NCBI GenBank assembly: GCA_946894095.1
Contig: OX335644.1
Span: 12,381,595-12,445,594 of the forward strand
Reading direction: 5' to 3'
Origin: Incurvaria masculella
Taxonomy: Eukaryota > Arthropoda > Insecta > Lepidoptera > Incurvariidae
DNA: 64,000 nt
Shown: in pieces, positions 37,260 through 49,300 of the stretch
How the letters are laid out: each line of letters begins with the position of its first letter
Numbering within the stretch: the first letter of the stretch is position 1
The notes under the pieces: model-generated
Seen by the model: the letters and a program-made list of their open reading frames with translations, nothing else
What the model was told of the DNA's origin: nothing
The model's database searches: none
Made by a program: the position numbers and the translations under genes

Positions 37260-37510
37260 TTACAGACGTCTTCAGAGATCACCTGTCAAAACTTAGTACA
37301 TGATAACGACCGGACTAACCATACAATAACCGGTTTAGTCCGCCGGATTTAAGTTAGTCCGCTCACTATGAATATAGCTGTTAGAGTTTAGCTATAAAGA
37401 ACTTTAACTGCGACTACGCAGAAAATGAACGCGTGCAATACAAAATACACATGTTAGTATAAGCACTTTCGTTCATAAACAAATCCCGGATAATGAGTAT
37501 CGTGTGGGAG

Positions 37511-37537
37511 CACGTGGCGCACGTGGCGCACGTGGCG
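37511..37537. promoter_or_regulatory. Three CACGTG E-boxes at 9-bp spacing
   Basis: cacgtggcg repeats at 37511, 37520 and 37529. Either a short minisatellite or a bHLH-binding cluster; nothing in the neighbourhood decides. Confidence 0.4.
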
Positions 37538-38700
37538 CACGCAGCTGCAAGCCACTGACAGATCATCAGCTAAACCTCCACCAAGAGCAGAATAATTAAC
37601 CACCGGAATATCACTACAGGAGCTCGCTCGAGCACGCGCGACGATCTGTAATGAGATTTGCCTGCACTAATACCCCCTCATCGTGCATATCGTATGTTAG
37701 CCAACTCACGGATATGCTAAATAATAATGACATTTAGCTGCCGAGGTTGCAATTAATTCATACGTAACATAACCCTGTTCATCGTTCTTCCCTGTAAACG
37801 AAGTATATGACCAGAACCGACACCTCACTTGTGATTTCAATAAAAACGAGTGGGTTTATAATTATAATATTGGCTTAAATAACATTGAAACTAACCATAG
37901 AAAGAAGATATCTTAGCAAGCAGCAAAATTAAAAATAAATAACGAAAATGGCTCATTCGTTATTAACGTCGAGCGAACTGATCTGAAAATGCCACGAGCA
38001 CGCTCAAAAACGTGGATACGGAAAACCCAACAACGGGGAAAGAACGGGGAGAAGGGGCATGAACGGGAGGTAAATCCATTGCTCACATATTCCTTTAGCG
38101 CGCCTCGTAAATGTCGGGAGAAGCAGAGCGGAGGCGGGCGCAGGAGAGCCTACGTATAGCTATTACAACTTTTTGAATAACCAAATATCAAGAGGTTTAC
38201 CAGGAGGAAGGCTAGCGCTTGATCCCTACTATTCATACTTAACTTTTAAGTTAGGAAACATACTTGGATATATCTTGGAATAATCTTGGAAATTAAGGCT
38301 GAAATGCAAATATCAAGAAATGTCATTTGGAGCTTCACCTATATGTATCCAAAAAAATTTTTTTGAAGATTTTCTTTTTGTTGTCACTGCGATTTCACTC
38401 GGTTTTAAGTTTTAACAAAAAAACTAACGGACACAGATTACATTTGTATGGGCAGCGAAATTTTATGATGCTTATGAGATTTAATATTTCATCACTTGAG
38501 ACCTTGCTTGCTCTCAACGGTCGATTCTACATAATGTCCTATTCGTCGAACGTTTATTTGAAGGGATGGATGTTGCCCGGTCCCCTCCACGCGCAACGTA
38601 TGCGCAGAACCAGAACCATATCGGATTTGGTTACTGCGCAGCCGCTGGAACTTGGGGGGGGACGGTCCAGAGCCACGCTGCTAATAATACTTGTTTAGTA

Positions 38701-38993
38701 CAAAAAACTCGAAAAGAGTCAGACTCGCACACAAAGGGTTCCGTACCATCTTACAAGATTTAACACAAAAAAATCACGTTCTTTGTATGGGAACCCCATT
38801 TAATTAATATTATTTTAAATTTTACCTATTTCTTGTTATAGGGGCAAAATAAATAAACACTCTGTGAAAAATTCAGCTGCTTACCTATTACGGTTCATGA
38901 GATACAGCCCTGTGACAGACGGACGGACGGACGGACAGCGGAGGCTTAGTAATAGGGTTCCGTTTTCACCCTTTGTGTACGGAACCCTAAAAA
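38701..38993 (-). repeat. (GTCC)n-cored repeat, inverted copy
   Basis: Full-length reverse copy: gtcagactcgcacacaaagg, then ggacggacggacggacagcg and the end tgtacggaaccctaaa. Confidence 0.75.
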
Positions 38994-41356
38994 GTATATT
39001 TTACTGAAAGCAAATGGTTTATATTTCCAACCATTCTTAAATAATTCAAGAAAAACATAACTGTTAAATAATCTTTATTGAAATATTCCGCTGTTGGTAT
39101 TCTTACATTTTCCTTTCTATTTTAAGAATGGAAAAAATACACCACTTCAATGGGAAGGAAGGCTGCCCACTTTACCACCAGATTGCGCCACATAAAACTA
39201 TGTCACAGTTTTATTTCAAGGTTATAGGTGGTTGACCAATTTAACTGACCTTCAACGGTATGTAAAACACGGACAGTTTCATTGACATTTCAATTAACAA
39301 AAAAAAAACAGATTGTACTACCTATAGGCGGACTTTCTTATTTATTCTTAATGACGTTTGAATATTTTATAATCTCATAGGAGTAATAATAAGTAAATAA
39401 CTTCAAAACAAATTTAAGTTTTTTTTAATACTACAAAAGTACAATATCACAAAAAAAGTTTATATTTTGCCGTAGCCATAACCTCAACATGATAGTCTTG
39501 GCACAGTTCATGTGGCGCCATCTACGCAAAGCTTTGCGCCGTGCACCCCATTGCAATAAATTGATCATTGATGTTACTTAATAACGACCCGAGACATTGG
39601 AATGATCAAAAAATCAAAGGCACTATGAAGAAAATGGATGAAAAATGAAGAGGCCAAGAATAAATAAGGATTGCCGCTCTGCAGTAAAGAGGGGCTCTGC
39701 CCCCTTTCGGTGTCGCGTTCGGAGCGATTTCATTTGATCGGGATTACCACCCCCGATGCTAGATTAAAAAAATATTGCTCGGCCGCAATCCGTCGGCTCG
39801 ACTTTCTCTCCGTTTCCGTGTGCCGTGTTAAAAAAGCCGATCCCGCGGCGAATATTGCCGGAGCGTTTATTAGTTTTTTGTATAATTTTATGAACTAGAT
39901 GCAGGCACACGAGCACCCTGGAGAGTGCACAATAGAGGCTGACCACTCGGGCCCACCACCGCCCAGGCTATCGCAGCAGCACGCTCGGCGGAGCATTCAG
40001 CTTTGTAGCGACAATAGCTCCGCGGCATTAAACAGTGATGGTTCGCTGTAACTGGAACGTTATAAAGAGTCGCCGCGCCGCCCGCCCTGCGCGCCGCGAC
40101 GGAGCGGGAAGGGGAGGAAGGACCCCGCAACCGCCGAAGCTCGCCATTCAAGTGCCGGCGCTGTTAGAGTTAGAAATCAAAATTTATTATGCGCTTTATA
40201 TGGGTCGCGACGGCCCGGAGGTTCTTAAAGAGGATATTGCGACCAGAAATTGCTTTTGTGGACATTTTTATCTAACTGTGTGAGAAGTTCTTTTTTTATA
40301 TCAAAATGGGATTAAATGGTTGCTCTGAATGTTTTTGTGTGCATTTTATAGTTATGTAAATGAGACACTAATGTTAACAGGGAACATTTAAATTTGATGT
40401 GTTTTGAATTTATTAAGAAATTGTTTTCCATTTTTATTTTAATCTCTAACCTTATATGAAATGACTATTGAGAAGGAATGTATAACTAAGATTAACCTTA
40501 TTACCATAAAATTCTTGTTACTTTGCTGTTTGTATAATTGTTGACTTGTTCTATAGTATTGAGTGCAGTTAGCTGCACTTAAAATAACATACTCAACGGA
40601 TTTAATATTTTGAACTATGAAATTTGAAATTTGATGCGGCGGGATCGTGCAAGAACGGAATCGAGGTTGAAATCCCCGTCAAGTAGTCCATTGAAGGGGT
40701 CTGTGAAGCAGCACGCTAACGATAAAACGACCCCGAAATACAAATATTACCAACTCTAAAACTGTAGCAACTTTACGAGCTACGTACGCTTAGATTTAAT
40801 TTCCGAATTAATGTTTCCGCTAACACAACGGACATTAAGTTTGTCGCGTCACTTAATAGCTACAGTAATTAAATGAATGACTAGCGAAGGGACGGAAACT
40901 CTAATCTGTTCAGCGTCACTCGCTCCGTTGGATCAATTCTACTGTATGGGTAAGTTAACCGTTAGTGTCTTATGTATAAAAGAACAGTACACTATGTCTA
41001 TTAACCAAGATCCATAAAAGGGAATGGACTAGAGACACGCCGGCAACCGCGTCGTGGAGTGTTTGCCAAAAGAGGCAAATGGCATGCAACGAGCCCATTG
41101 TAATGTAGATTGTGCGACCCGTTGTGATGTAAAATGGAAGTTTTAGGTATATTTCCATGTGAAAAAACAATTTAACTTCAAAAACTGTAACTATTTTTAT
41201 CACCTGGGAAGGATTTAATCAATGACAAATTATTTTATAACACATAAAAAGGAGCGCTTTTAATGATAGCGAACTGTAAACTTTTTATCGGTCTCGCCCA
41301 CTCGCAAACGGCTCCACAGACCCAAAACGATATCGGATTTGGTTACAGGGCAGCCC

Positions 41357-41518
41357 AAAAAATCAAAATCAATGTTAACGCATGATTAATCACGTCACTT
41401 TGTATGAAGAGTATGGAAGGAATTCCATGCGGTTCATTAAAAGTGACGTGTTTGAACATTGATTAACTCAGCCGTCTCTTCGTGCAATCGGGGCTAAGTA
41501 AGTAATGATCAGTGTGTG
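41357..41518. mobile_element. Foldback insertion splitting an older repeat
   Basis: The segment atatcggatttggttac...gcagccgctgg...cttgg is continuous at 38617-38660 but split here between 41358 and 41514, with gcagcc on both sides. The inserted about 155 bp contains inverted cacgtcacttt and aaagtgacgtg arms. Confidence 0.65.
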
Positions 41519-43063
41519 CAGCCGCTGGCGCTTGGAGGGGGCAACAGCAGTCCCGGGCATTCTACTTTGCCACACTTTTCCTAACATAGGTTTTCTTGTC
41601 TACATCGCTCGCGTGGACTTTTAACTATCGCTTCATAGTATTTTCTTACTTTTATCACTAATTCACTCTACGTATTCCCAAAAACCAATTTTAAAGTAGA
41701 CCTACCAAATTATGCAATATTAAAAATATGATTTCGTCACGAAGACAACGAAGGAGACAGAAATATCGAATTACATGTAATTTTATTTTGGTCGTACATT
41801 AGCATAAAAATAATAAAATGTCAAAGTGACGACAGGGGCAGGGCGCCCCGCGGTGCCAGGCGGCGGCGGCAGGAGGGGCGGGGGCGTGGGGGTGGGCTAC
41901 GCCGTAGGGACGGGAGGGGAGCGCGGTGGAGCGAGCGCCCCCTGCGTTTGACAATCTCGCTTGTCACAACAATTGTCAGCATTAACGACAGATGGAGCCA
42001 GCGCGCGGCGACGACGGCATTGTCTTCTTCATAATCATTTAAATGGCTCCGTATTTTGTACATAGTTGTTTACCTCGGCTATAATGGGCGGATTATGACA
42101 GCCTGTTTGAACACAGTGGGGCTGTACATTTCAGGCTGTCACTCACAAAATTTAAGGCATTCTAAAGACTTTACTTCTCGGATAGTTAAGTACATTGAGA
42201 AGAACGCGGTCGAGGCGCATGTACGTATACGCTCGGAAATATTTGTTACCATCCATGTACAGAGTACTAGTATTCCGAGTAGGGTTTACGTAATCAATCC
42301 CGAATAAGCCCCGGCGTTACCCAATCTGCGATTCCAAATCCTGCCATCACACACTGCCAGCATGTATCAAATGTACTATTAAGGCGGGAATATAGGTTAA
42401 TAGCCGAGGTTCTCGGCTCCGCTGGGGTAATTTCGTGTTGGACATTCACCCGAGCAGCGCCCGGTAAAATTTTATCAGAAACCTTTACGGGCGCGCTATT
42501 TAAACGGTCAGTTTGTAAATTAATTGCAATAGATGTTTGTGTAAAACAATGACACCTACCGGGTCCAACTATAGCTAGGTACCATCCAGGTGACTTCATA
42601 TAAAAAAGAGCTTCTTCATACATCCAAAAAAAATCACGAAAATCTGCCAAAACGTTTAGGAGAAAAAAAATTACGAACACACGCAGAATTGTATATGTAT
42701 GGAAAATGAGATACAACACAAAACATAATGACATAAAGGAACGCGCAAAAAGTCTATTTTCTTGAACGAACACATTCTTTGAACGGATGTAGAAATCTCG
42801 AAATCCATAAAAGCAGTAGTTTTAAAAATACTTTTTCTTTTTATTATTTTATAATATGGTATATTTTCTCAGCGCTAGATAATTAAATTTCGTCAAAGGA
42901 AGCTTTTGTCGTCAAAATAAGCTTGTGTCAAAGAATATTCGAGTTGGCTACTAATATATTTTGCCTAAAATCATGCATTTCCATTAAAAGGGCACTGCAG
43001 GGAGAAGGCGAAGACACCCCTGGCCTGCACCTCGGCCTGCACACAACATTTGACGTAGTGCAG

Positions 43064-43394
43064 TTTTTAGGGTTCCGTACACAAAGGGTGAAAACGGAAC
43101 CCTATTACTAAGCCTCCGCTGTCCGTCCGTCCGTCCGTCCGTCCGTCCGTCCGTCCGTCCGTCCGTCTGTCCGTCTGTCACAGGGCTGTATCTCAGTAAC
43201 CGTAACAGGTAGACAGCTGAAATTTTCACAGAGTGTGTATTTATTTTGCCGCTATAACAACAAATAGGTAAGATTAAAAAATAATTAAAATTAAAGGGGG
43301 CTCCCATACAAAAAACGAGATTTTTTTGTTGTATTTTTTATGATGGTACGGAACCCTTCGTGTGCGAGTCCGACTCGCACTTGGACGGTTTTTT
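43064..43394 (+). repeat. (GTCC)n-cored repeat, longest microsatellite
   Basis: Full-length copy. Its core at about 43120-43175 has roughly a dozen GTCC units, longer than in other copies, indicating microsatellite growth within the mobile repeat. Its mechanism of spread is not evident: no poly(A) tail or transposase was seen. Confidence 0.75.
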
Positions 43395-44242
43395 ACTTCA
43401 GCTTTTGCTGGCGCGTCAAAATCTGGATACCAGATTAAGCGCCGCGAACACGTGCAATATTACAATGTGCATTCAAGGAATTTTAGGAAGATGTCCTGGA
43501 GGACGATGGTGATAAACTATCGTTTTATACTCGTATTTAAGGTTTTCTCAATAAGCACTTTTATGCAAACATGATAATCGGAAAAACTTGGCATTGAACC
43601 ATGTTATGATTTAGATAAAAACAGGTTGGTTCTTGCCAATAAAATTAAAGCCGTTAAGCGGTTTTGTAATCGCGGTGATGGTATATTATTTTAATTTAAT
43701 AATATTTACAAATGTCAAAGTTTTTCGAATCAATTGAAGGCTTGGATTTTTTATTAAAACACCAACTTTGATTAGTCTAAATTTATAAAATGATTTAATA
43801 TAATTTTTTTTCGATAACCCTTATGTTTGCAGAAAAGTGCTTAATAAGAAATCTTAAAATACAAAACGATTGATATCGGATACGGTCGTGTCACCCTCAC
43901 GGTAAATTTTGGAATATTTTTTATTCCGGGGCTATGTGCATACGTAGATACTTATGTGTGTTACGCTTTTATAGAGATTTTCCGTAACATTATGCATGAT
44001 GAACCCAACATTATAATGGGTTGTTTGCTGTCTAGATCTAAGCCCGACCCGCTCAGTTTTGTAGGATCATAATTAGTAGGAGATTAGAGCGAGAGTACGG
44101 CGAATGCCAAAGGCTCGTAATACTGGAGCAGCGGGGGTCGATAAAGGTCAATTAGGCGCGACCTATACATACATATGTAGGGAAATAGATATACACTCAA
44201 CCACTTGCTTTCTGAGCGAAAGGAAAAGTCCCTGTGGATATT

Positions 44243-44266
44243 ACAACAACAACAACAACAACAACA
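44243..44266. repeat. (AAC)n microsatellite
   Basis: Seven or eight AAC units about 120 bp upstream of the retrotransposon. Confidence 0.85.
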
Positions 44267-44389
44267 TAATACAACACATATTCACGGCCATGGGTGCCCT
44301 TAATTTCGACCTCGTTTCGACAATGAAGGCACACAGAACACATTGCTATTTTCATATATTTACCCATTGTAAGAGCCACCATTACATAC

Positions 44390-44921
44390 TGTTACGAGCG
44401 CGCCCCGCTGCGAAGACATAGCGCTGATACACTACCAAAGTGCGCCAAATGGTTCCTTCGAATCTCAGTAGATGGCGCTACTTGTCTTATTGCATTGCGC
44501 AGGCTATCGCATCACCGTCGTCCCATATAAAGTGACGCCTCGTCCAGCTGACTTCAGAAACAAATCTCGGACATTCTAGTAATGTCTCGAGGGAGATTGT
44601 TCTCGACTGCTGCCCTACATGGGCGCCTAGAAATCGGTGGAGTGTTCTGGAAAGAAGCTCCACCGATATAAAAGGCGCCCAAGGCGCTGAGGGCGGCAGT
44701 CTATTTTTGGAAGCGAAGTGAGCGACAACAAGCGATATAGAAGTGCAGTGAACTAGCTCTGAAGTGAATCAGTGAAGTGAGTGATATAGTTTGTAAATTA
44801 GTGTTTGAATTAACCTAGTGTGAAATTGTATTTGTGTGTTTGCTTGTGAATTATTTGAAATAAAGGAAGAGTGTTGAGTATTGGTGTTTTCTTCTCTAAT
44901 CTGCACCCTACCCGCGTAACA
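44390..44921 (+). repeat. 5' LTR (532 bp)
   Basis: It runs from TGTTACGAGCGCG to CGCGTAACA, with short TGTTACG/CGTAACA inverted ends. Candidate promoter TATAAAA is at 44667-44673 and candidate poly(A) signal AATAAA at 44859-44864, so U3-R-U5 order fits. A strong inverted repeat spans the TATA box. Confidence 0.96.
44621..44680 (+). promoter_or_regulatory. LTR hairpin enclosing the TATA box
   Basis: Two perfect nested arms are seen: GGGCGCCT (44621-44628) with AGGCGCCC (44673-44680), and ATCGGTGGAG (44633-44642) with CTCCACCGAT (44658-44667). The 18 paired bases leave a 4/5-nt internal gap and a 15-nt top loop; TATAAAA lies at the 3' gap. The same structure recurs in the 3' LTR at 49848-49907. 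Its role is unknown. Confidence 0.75.
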
Positions 44922-44923
44922 AT

Positions 44924-44940
44924 TGGTGTCAGAAGCGGGG
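44924..44940 (+). promoter_or_regulatory. Primer binding site, tRNA-Leu-like
   Basis: TGGTGTCAGAAGCGGGG begins two bases after the 5' LTR. It resembles the complement of the insect tRNA-Leu 3' end (CTTCTGACACCA), so minus-strand synthesis is probably primed by tRNA-Leu. The tRNA identity is inferred from memory of the family. Confidence 0.8.
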
Positions 44941-44947
44941 ATTAGAG

Positions 44948-46300
44948 ATGCCGATCACACCGAGAGAAGACCAGGAAGGCGTGAGGACCAGGAGCCAGAC
45001 GGCAGCCGACACAACACCGGCCGAGGATGCAGCTGCCTCAGGAACTCAAGAATTCGAGAGCCATCAATTAATGACGCAAACTCCTGCCTTGGACTTGAAC
45101 GCATTGATGACCTTCATGCAAGAACAGTCCCGCCGTCAAGAAGAACAGGCCCGCCGTCAAGAAGAGCAGTTGCAAGAACAGGCCCGCCGTCAGGAAGAAC
45201 AGGCCCGCCGTCAAGAAGAGCAGTTGCAAGAACAGGCCCGCCGTCAGGAAGAACAGGCCCGCCGTCAAGAAGAACAGGCCCGCCGTCAAGAAGAGCAGTT
45301 GCAAGAACAGGCCCGCCATCAGGAACAACAGGCCCGCCGTCAAGAGGAGCAAGCCCGTCGGCAAGAGGAGCAGGCCCGCCGTCAAGAGGAGCAGGCGCAG
45401 GAACAAGCTCGCCGTCAGGAGGAGCAGCAGCAAGAACTGATGTGGGCCGTTAGGGAATCCAATGCCAAAATAAAGGAGAAGCTTGATGAGGTCAACTCTA
45501 AGATCGAAGAGCAAGACCAAACTCTCGGGCGCCATGAAGAGCGACTGAACGGGCTTGAGTCAAAGATATTCGAAGAAATGGAGAAAATCAAGACCTGTGG
45601 AGTAACTGTATCTTCATCTGCAACAGCAGGAGCAAGATTTAAGGTTCCTCCTTTCGATGGTTTGACATCCTGGGCCGCTTACAAACTTCAGTTTGAATCA
45701 GTGGTTATTGCAAATGGATGGAATGATAACCAAGCACGAACTGCTTTGACCTTAGGACTTCGGGACAAGGCACTCCATGTTCTTGAGGCTTTAGGTCCCC
45801 AAATCACCTATGACGGACTTTTAGAAGCACTGGAGTCAAGGTTTGGCGACAAGCATTTGGAACACGTCTACCGAGCTCAACTTCGTGATCGAGTACAACG
45901 AGCAAGTGAAGGACTTCAACAGTGGGCACTGGAAATCGAGAAACTTGTCCGAAAGGCCCATCAATCATCATCGAATTCTTCGTTGGAAGATTACTTGGTG
46001 CAGGCTTTCGTGGATGGCATCAGGGACATCGAAGTACGAGCTGCTGTACGATTAAGTCACCACGCAACGTTGAAGGACGCTCTTGCCCACGCGTTGGAGG
46101 TCGAAGCGGTTCGATCAGATCCCCGAGCGCATCGAATAAGAGAAGTGGTGACGTCGGAAACCAGATCACCTGCAAGACGTAAATTTACTCCCCGATGCTA
46201 CAAGTGCAATGAACTGGGGCACCTTCGAACCAACTGCCCCAAAAACCAAACCGAAAGGCCTGATGCTGCAAATGAAGATGCGCAGCAGGGAAACGAGTAA
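44948..46300 (+). CDS. gag: Retrotransposon Gag
   Basis: The 450-residue protein starts at the first ATG after the primer binding site (GAGATGCCG). Residues about 55-165 are a Gln/Glu/Arg-rich coiled coil made of RRQEEQA and LQEQA units encoded by a minisatellite. About 215-400 is the capsid-like retrotransposon Gag domain (WAAYKLQFESVV, LESRFGD, EGLQQWALEIEKLV). Residues 417-430 form a CCHC zinc knuckle, CYKCNELGHLRTNC, for RNA packaging. It ends at TAA 46298-46300 just past a slippery heptamer through which pol is probably made. Longer open frames in the other phases here are shadows of the repeats. Confidence 0.93.
   Translation: MPITPREDQEGVRTRSQTAADTTPAEDAAASGTQEFESHQLMTQTPALDLNALMTFMQEQSRRQEEQARRQEEQLQEQARRQEEQARRQEEQLQEQARRQEEQARRQEEQARRQEEQLQEQARHQEQQARRQEEQARRQEEQARRQEEQAQEQARRQEEQQQELMWAVRESNAKIKEKLDEVNSKIEEQDQTLGRHEERLNGLESKIFEEMEKIKTCGVTVSSSATAGARFKVPPFDGLTSWAAYKLQFESVVIANGWNDNQARTALTLGLRDKALHVLEALGPQITYDGLLEALESRFGDKHLEHVYRAQLRDRVQRASEGLQQWALEIEKLVRKAHQSSSNSSLEDYLVQAFVDGIRDIEVRAAVRLSHHATLKDALAHALEVEAVRSDPRAHRIREVVTSETRSPARRKFTPRCYKCNELGHLRTNCPKNQTERPDAANEDAQQGNE
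45127..45430 (+). repeat. Coding minisatellite in gag
   Basis: Units of 21 bp (about gcccgccgtcaagaagaaca) alternate with 12-bp units (ttgcaagaacag) about a dozen times. They encode a heptad-like charged coiled coil. Copy number is likely to vary between insertions of the element because near-identical units can slip or recombine. Confidence 0.85.
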
Positions 46301-46346
46301 AGGCCAGAACCGGGGGGCGGGTGCTGGCTGGTAGAATAGAAGCCCC
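46288..46346 (+). promoter_or_regulatory. Programmed -1 ribosomal frameshift signal between gag and pol
   Basis: GGGAAAC at 46288-46294 sits exactly as G GGA AAC in the gag frame, four bases before the gag stop. A slip of -1 enters the pol frame, which is open from 46276. After a 7-base spacer, GGCCAG (46302-46307) can pair with CTGGCT (46324-46329, one G-U), and GGGGC in the loop (46314-46318) can pair with GCCCC (46342-46346), giving an H-type pseudoknot. Slippery sequence, spacing and frame all agree; the pseudoknot is inferred. Confidence 0.8.
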
Positions 46347-49300
46347 GAAAGTCACAATTTCGCAGGCATGTACTGGAAACAGCCTGCTCGTTGAAGGGCA
46401 AGTGAACGGGATACAATGCAACTTGACCTTGGATACCGGAGCATCCCGTACAATCGTTAAGTCAAAAACCTTTGGCCGCGTCATATGGAATCGTCGCCAG
46501 TATTTTAATGGTTGCAGGCTTCAGACAGCTACCGGCCAGCACATACCCGTTAATGGAGAGATAGAAGTTACGATTAAAATTGGATGTAAGACTTATCGTC
46601 ATACCGCCGTTTTAGCAGATATCATCGATGATTGCATTCTTGGTTTGGACTTTATGAGAACTAACAACTGTAAAATAGATGTGGCAAATGGCGTGCTAAT
46701 ATGTGGCAAAGAAGAAGTTTCCTGGCTACGCAAATGTGATGAAATTTCCTCAGATAAATTGGACACATGGAGATCTAAAGTGTCCACTCTTTTGGAAGAA
46801 AGCAGACGGGACCTGACTGTTGATGATTTCAAGAAAGCAACAAATCTACTTATGCGATATTCAGACATCTTCTCTTCGCACGACGGAGACATTGGGAGAA
46901 CAAGCATGGTTAAGCACCGCATCGACACAGGAGATGCTCTTCCAATACGTCAGAGGCCACGCCGCGTTCCCGTAGCTAAAGAAGAAGAAGTTCAGAGAAT
47001 GATAGCGGACATGCAGAAAAATAATGTTATAGAGACTTCATCAAGTCCATGGTGTTCACCCGTAGTTCTGGTAAAGAAGAAAGATGGCAGCACCAGATTT
47101 TGTGTGGACTATCGACGTTTAAATGATGTAACGAAAAAGGACAGCTATCCGATTCCTAGAATTGATGACACGCTGGATACATTGAGTGGCATGAAGTGGT
47201 TCACAACCCTGGACCTGAAGAGCGGCTACTGGCAGGTGGAAATCGACAACAAAGACAAAGAGAAGACAGCGTTTACGACAGGGCATGGGCTGTGGCAATT
47301 CAAAGTGATGCCGTTTGGACTTTGTAATGCTCCCGCAACCTTCGAGAGGCTTATGGAACGAGTACTTTTTGGGCTGATCGGGGAAGCTTGTCTGGTGTAC
47401 TTGGACGATATAATCATATTAGGGCGGACATTTGACGAGCACATCAAGAATTTGGAGAACGTTTTGAGCAAGATTCGCCAAGCTAACCTTAAACTAAGTG
47501 GCAAGAAGTGTTCTTTCTTCAAGCGTCAGGTTAGCTATTTGGGTCACGTTATCTCCGGAAATGGCATCCAAACTGACCCAAAGAAGATCGAAGCCGTACA
47601 GGAGTGGCCAATTCCAAAGGATAAGACTGAAGTTCGTGCCTTTTTAGGACTGAGCTCATATTACCGCCGTTTCGTCCGAAACTTCTCCGAGATTGCTAAG
47701 CCTCTGCATCGACTTACAGAAGATAAGCGTCAATTTAATTGGGACGAGGACTGCGCAAATTCGTTTCAAGAACTAAAGCAACATCTCTGTAACACTCCTA
47801 TCTTGGGCTACCCCGAAGCCGATAAAGAGCTCATAGTCGACACAGACGCAAGTAATACCGGAATCGGCGGTGTACTCTCACAACGTCATGGGGACAAGGA
47901 GATCGTTATTGGTTATTTCAGCAAATCCCTTTCAAAACCAGAACGGAACTATTGTGTGACAAGACGAGAGCTTCTAGCAGTAGTGAAGACTTTGCAGCAT
48001 TTCAACAAGTATCTTCTCGGCCGAAGATTCCGCTTGAGGACTGACCACGCTGCTTTGAAATGGCTGCTTCAGTTTAAGAATCCAGAAGGGCAGGTTGCAC
48101 GTTGGCTGGAACAGCTCCAAGAGTATCAGTTTGATACAGAGCATCGGAGTGGTAAAACCCATGGAAATGCTGACGCTTTGTCTCGTCGACCCTGCCCAGA
48201 AGAGTGTAAGCACTGCATCAGGGAGGAGATAAAGGAGACCGTTCATTTAAAGGCCATCCGAACGGATAACATCAGCGAAGAATGGAGCAATGAAAACATG
48301 AAGCTAGCCCAGGAGGGGGACGATGATCTGATGCCCATTATTCACTGGAAGAGAGCAGGAGAGACAAAGCCAGAATGGAGAGATATTTCTGCAATGAGCA
48401 CAGCGACTAAAAGTTACTGGGCGCAGTGGTCGAGCCTGGTACTTCATGACGGAATATTGTACAGAAAATGGGAAACACCTAACGGAAAGGATACTTCTCT
48501 GCAATTAGTCATCCCCAGATCTAAGATTAAAGAAGTTCTTCAATGCCTGCACGATGGAACTTCAGGTGGACATTTGGGAATAAAGAGAACTCTCCTGAAG
48601 ATACGACAACGGTTCTACTGGATAAATTGTCGCGACGATGTAGAAGATTGGTGCCGTAAATGCACGATCTGTAGCGCTGTTAAAGGGCCTCATACACGGA
48701 GCAAGGGAACTTTAAAATTGTACAATGTTGGAGCTCCGTGGGAGAGAATTGCTCTTGATGTGGCTGGCCCTTTTCCGCCGACAAATGACGGCAACCGTTA
48801 CTTTATGGTTGTAATGGATTATTTCACTAAGTGGCCTGAGGTATTTGCCATACCAAACCAAGAGGCGATCACGGTTGCACAGAAATTGGTCCACGAAGTT
48901 TTCTGTCGCTATGGAGTACCTCTCGAGATACACACTGATCAAGGCAGAAACTTCGAATCTCGAGTGTTTCAGGAGACATGTCGAATAATGGGAATCCATA
49001 AGACCAGGACAACCCCATACCACCCACAGTCAGATGGCATGGTGGAACGATTTAATCAGACATTGGAAAGACACTTGGCCAAATTGGTAGAAGACCATCA
49101 AAAGGATTGGGACCAGTATATTCCGCTGTTTCTGCTGTCATACCGAACCGCTGTGCATGAAAGCGTAGATGAAACTCCAGCCTACATAAATTTTGGACAC
49201 GAACTCAGACTACCAGCTGACCTTCTGACAGGAATTCCACCAGAGGCATCCCATTGTGGAACAGAGTATGTGTCAGATCTGCGAGGGAAAATGGACACTG

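Larger units (their letters stand above)
31200..44385. other. Upstream DNA or giant intron with GC-rich islands
   Basis: Between listed repeats no exon was found. GC-rich blocks occur at about 31370-31570, 33950-34060, 34860-35060, 36470-36620, 39660-40170 and 41820-42020. The 34.8-35.2 kb block mixes CCG repeats with homeodomain-type TAATTAAA and ATAAA motifs and could be regulatory; this is speculation. Confidence 0.4.

Noticed and set aside
42294..42773. 159-codon minus-strand ORF with hydrophobic segments
   Set aside because: AT-rich composition, no domain, no splice or start context, no homologue recognised.
44923..45453. 176-codon plus-strand ORF rich in Arg, Gly and Pro
   Set aside because: It is the +1 reading of the gag minisatellite; the gag frame with coiled coil, capsid region and zinc knuckle is the real one.
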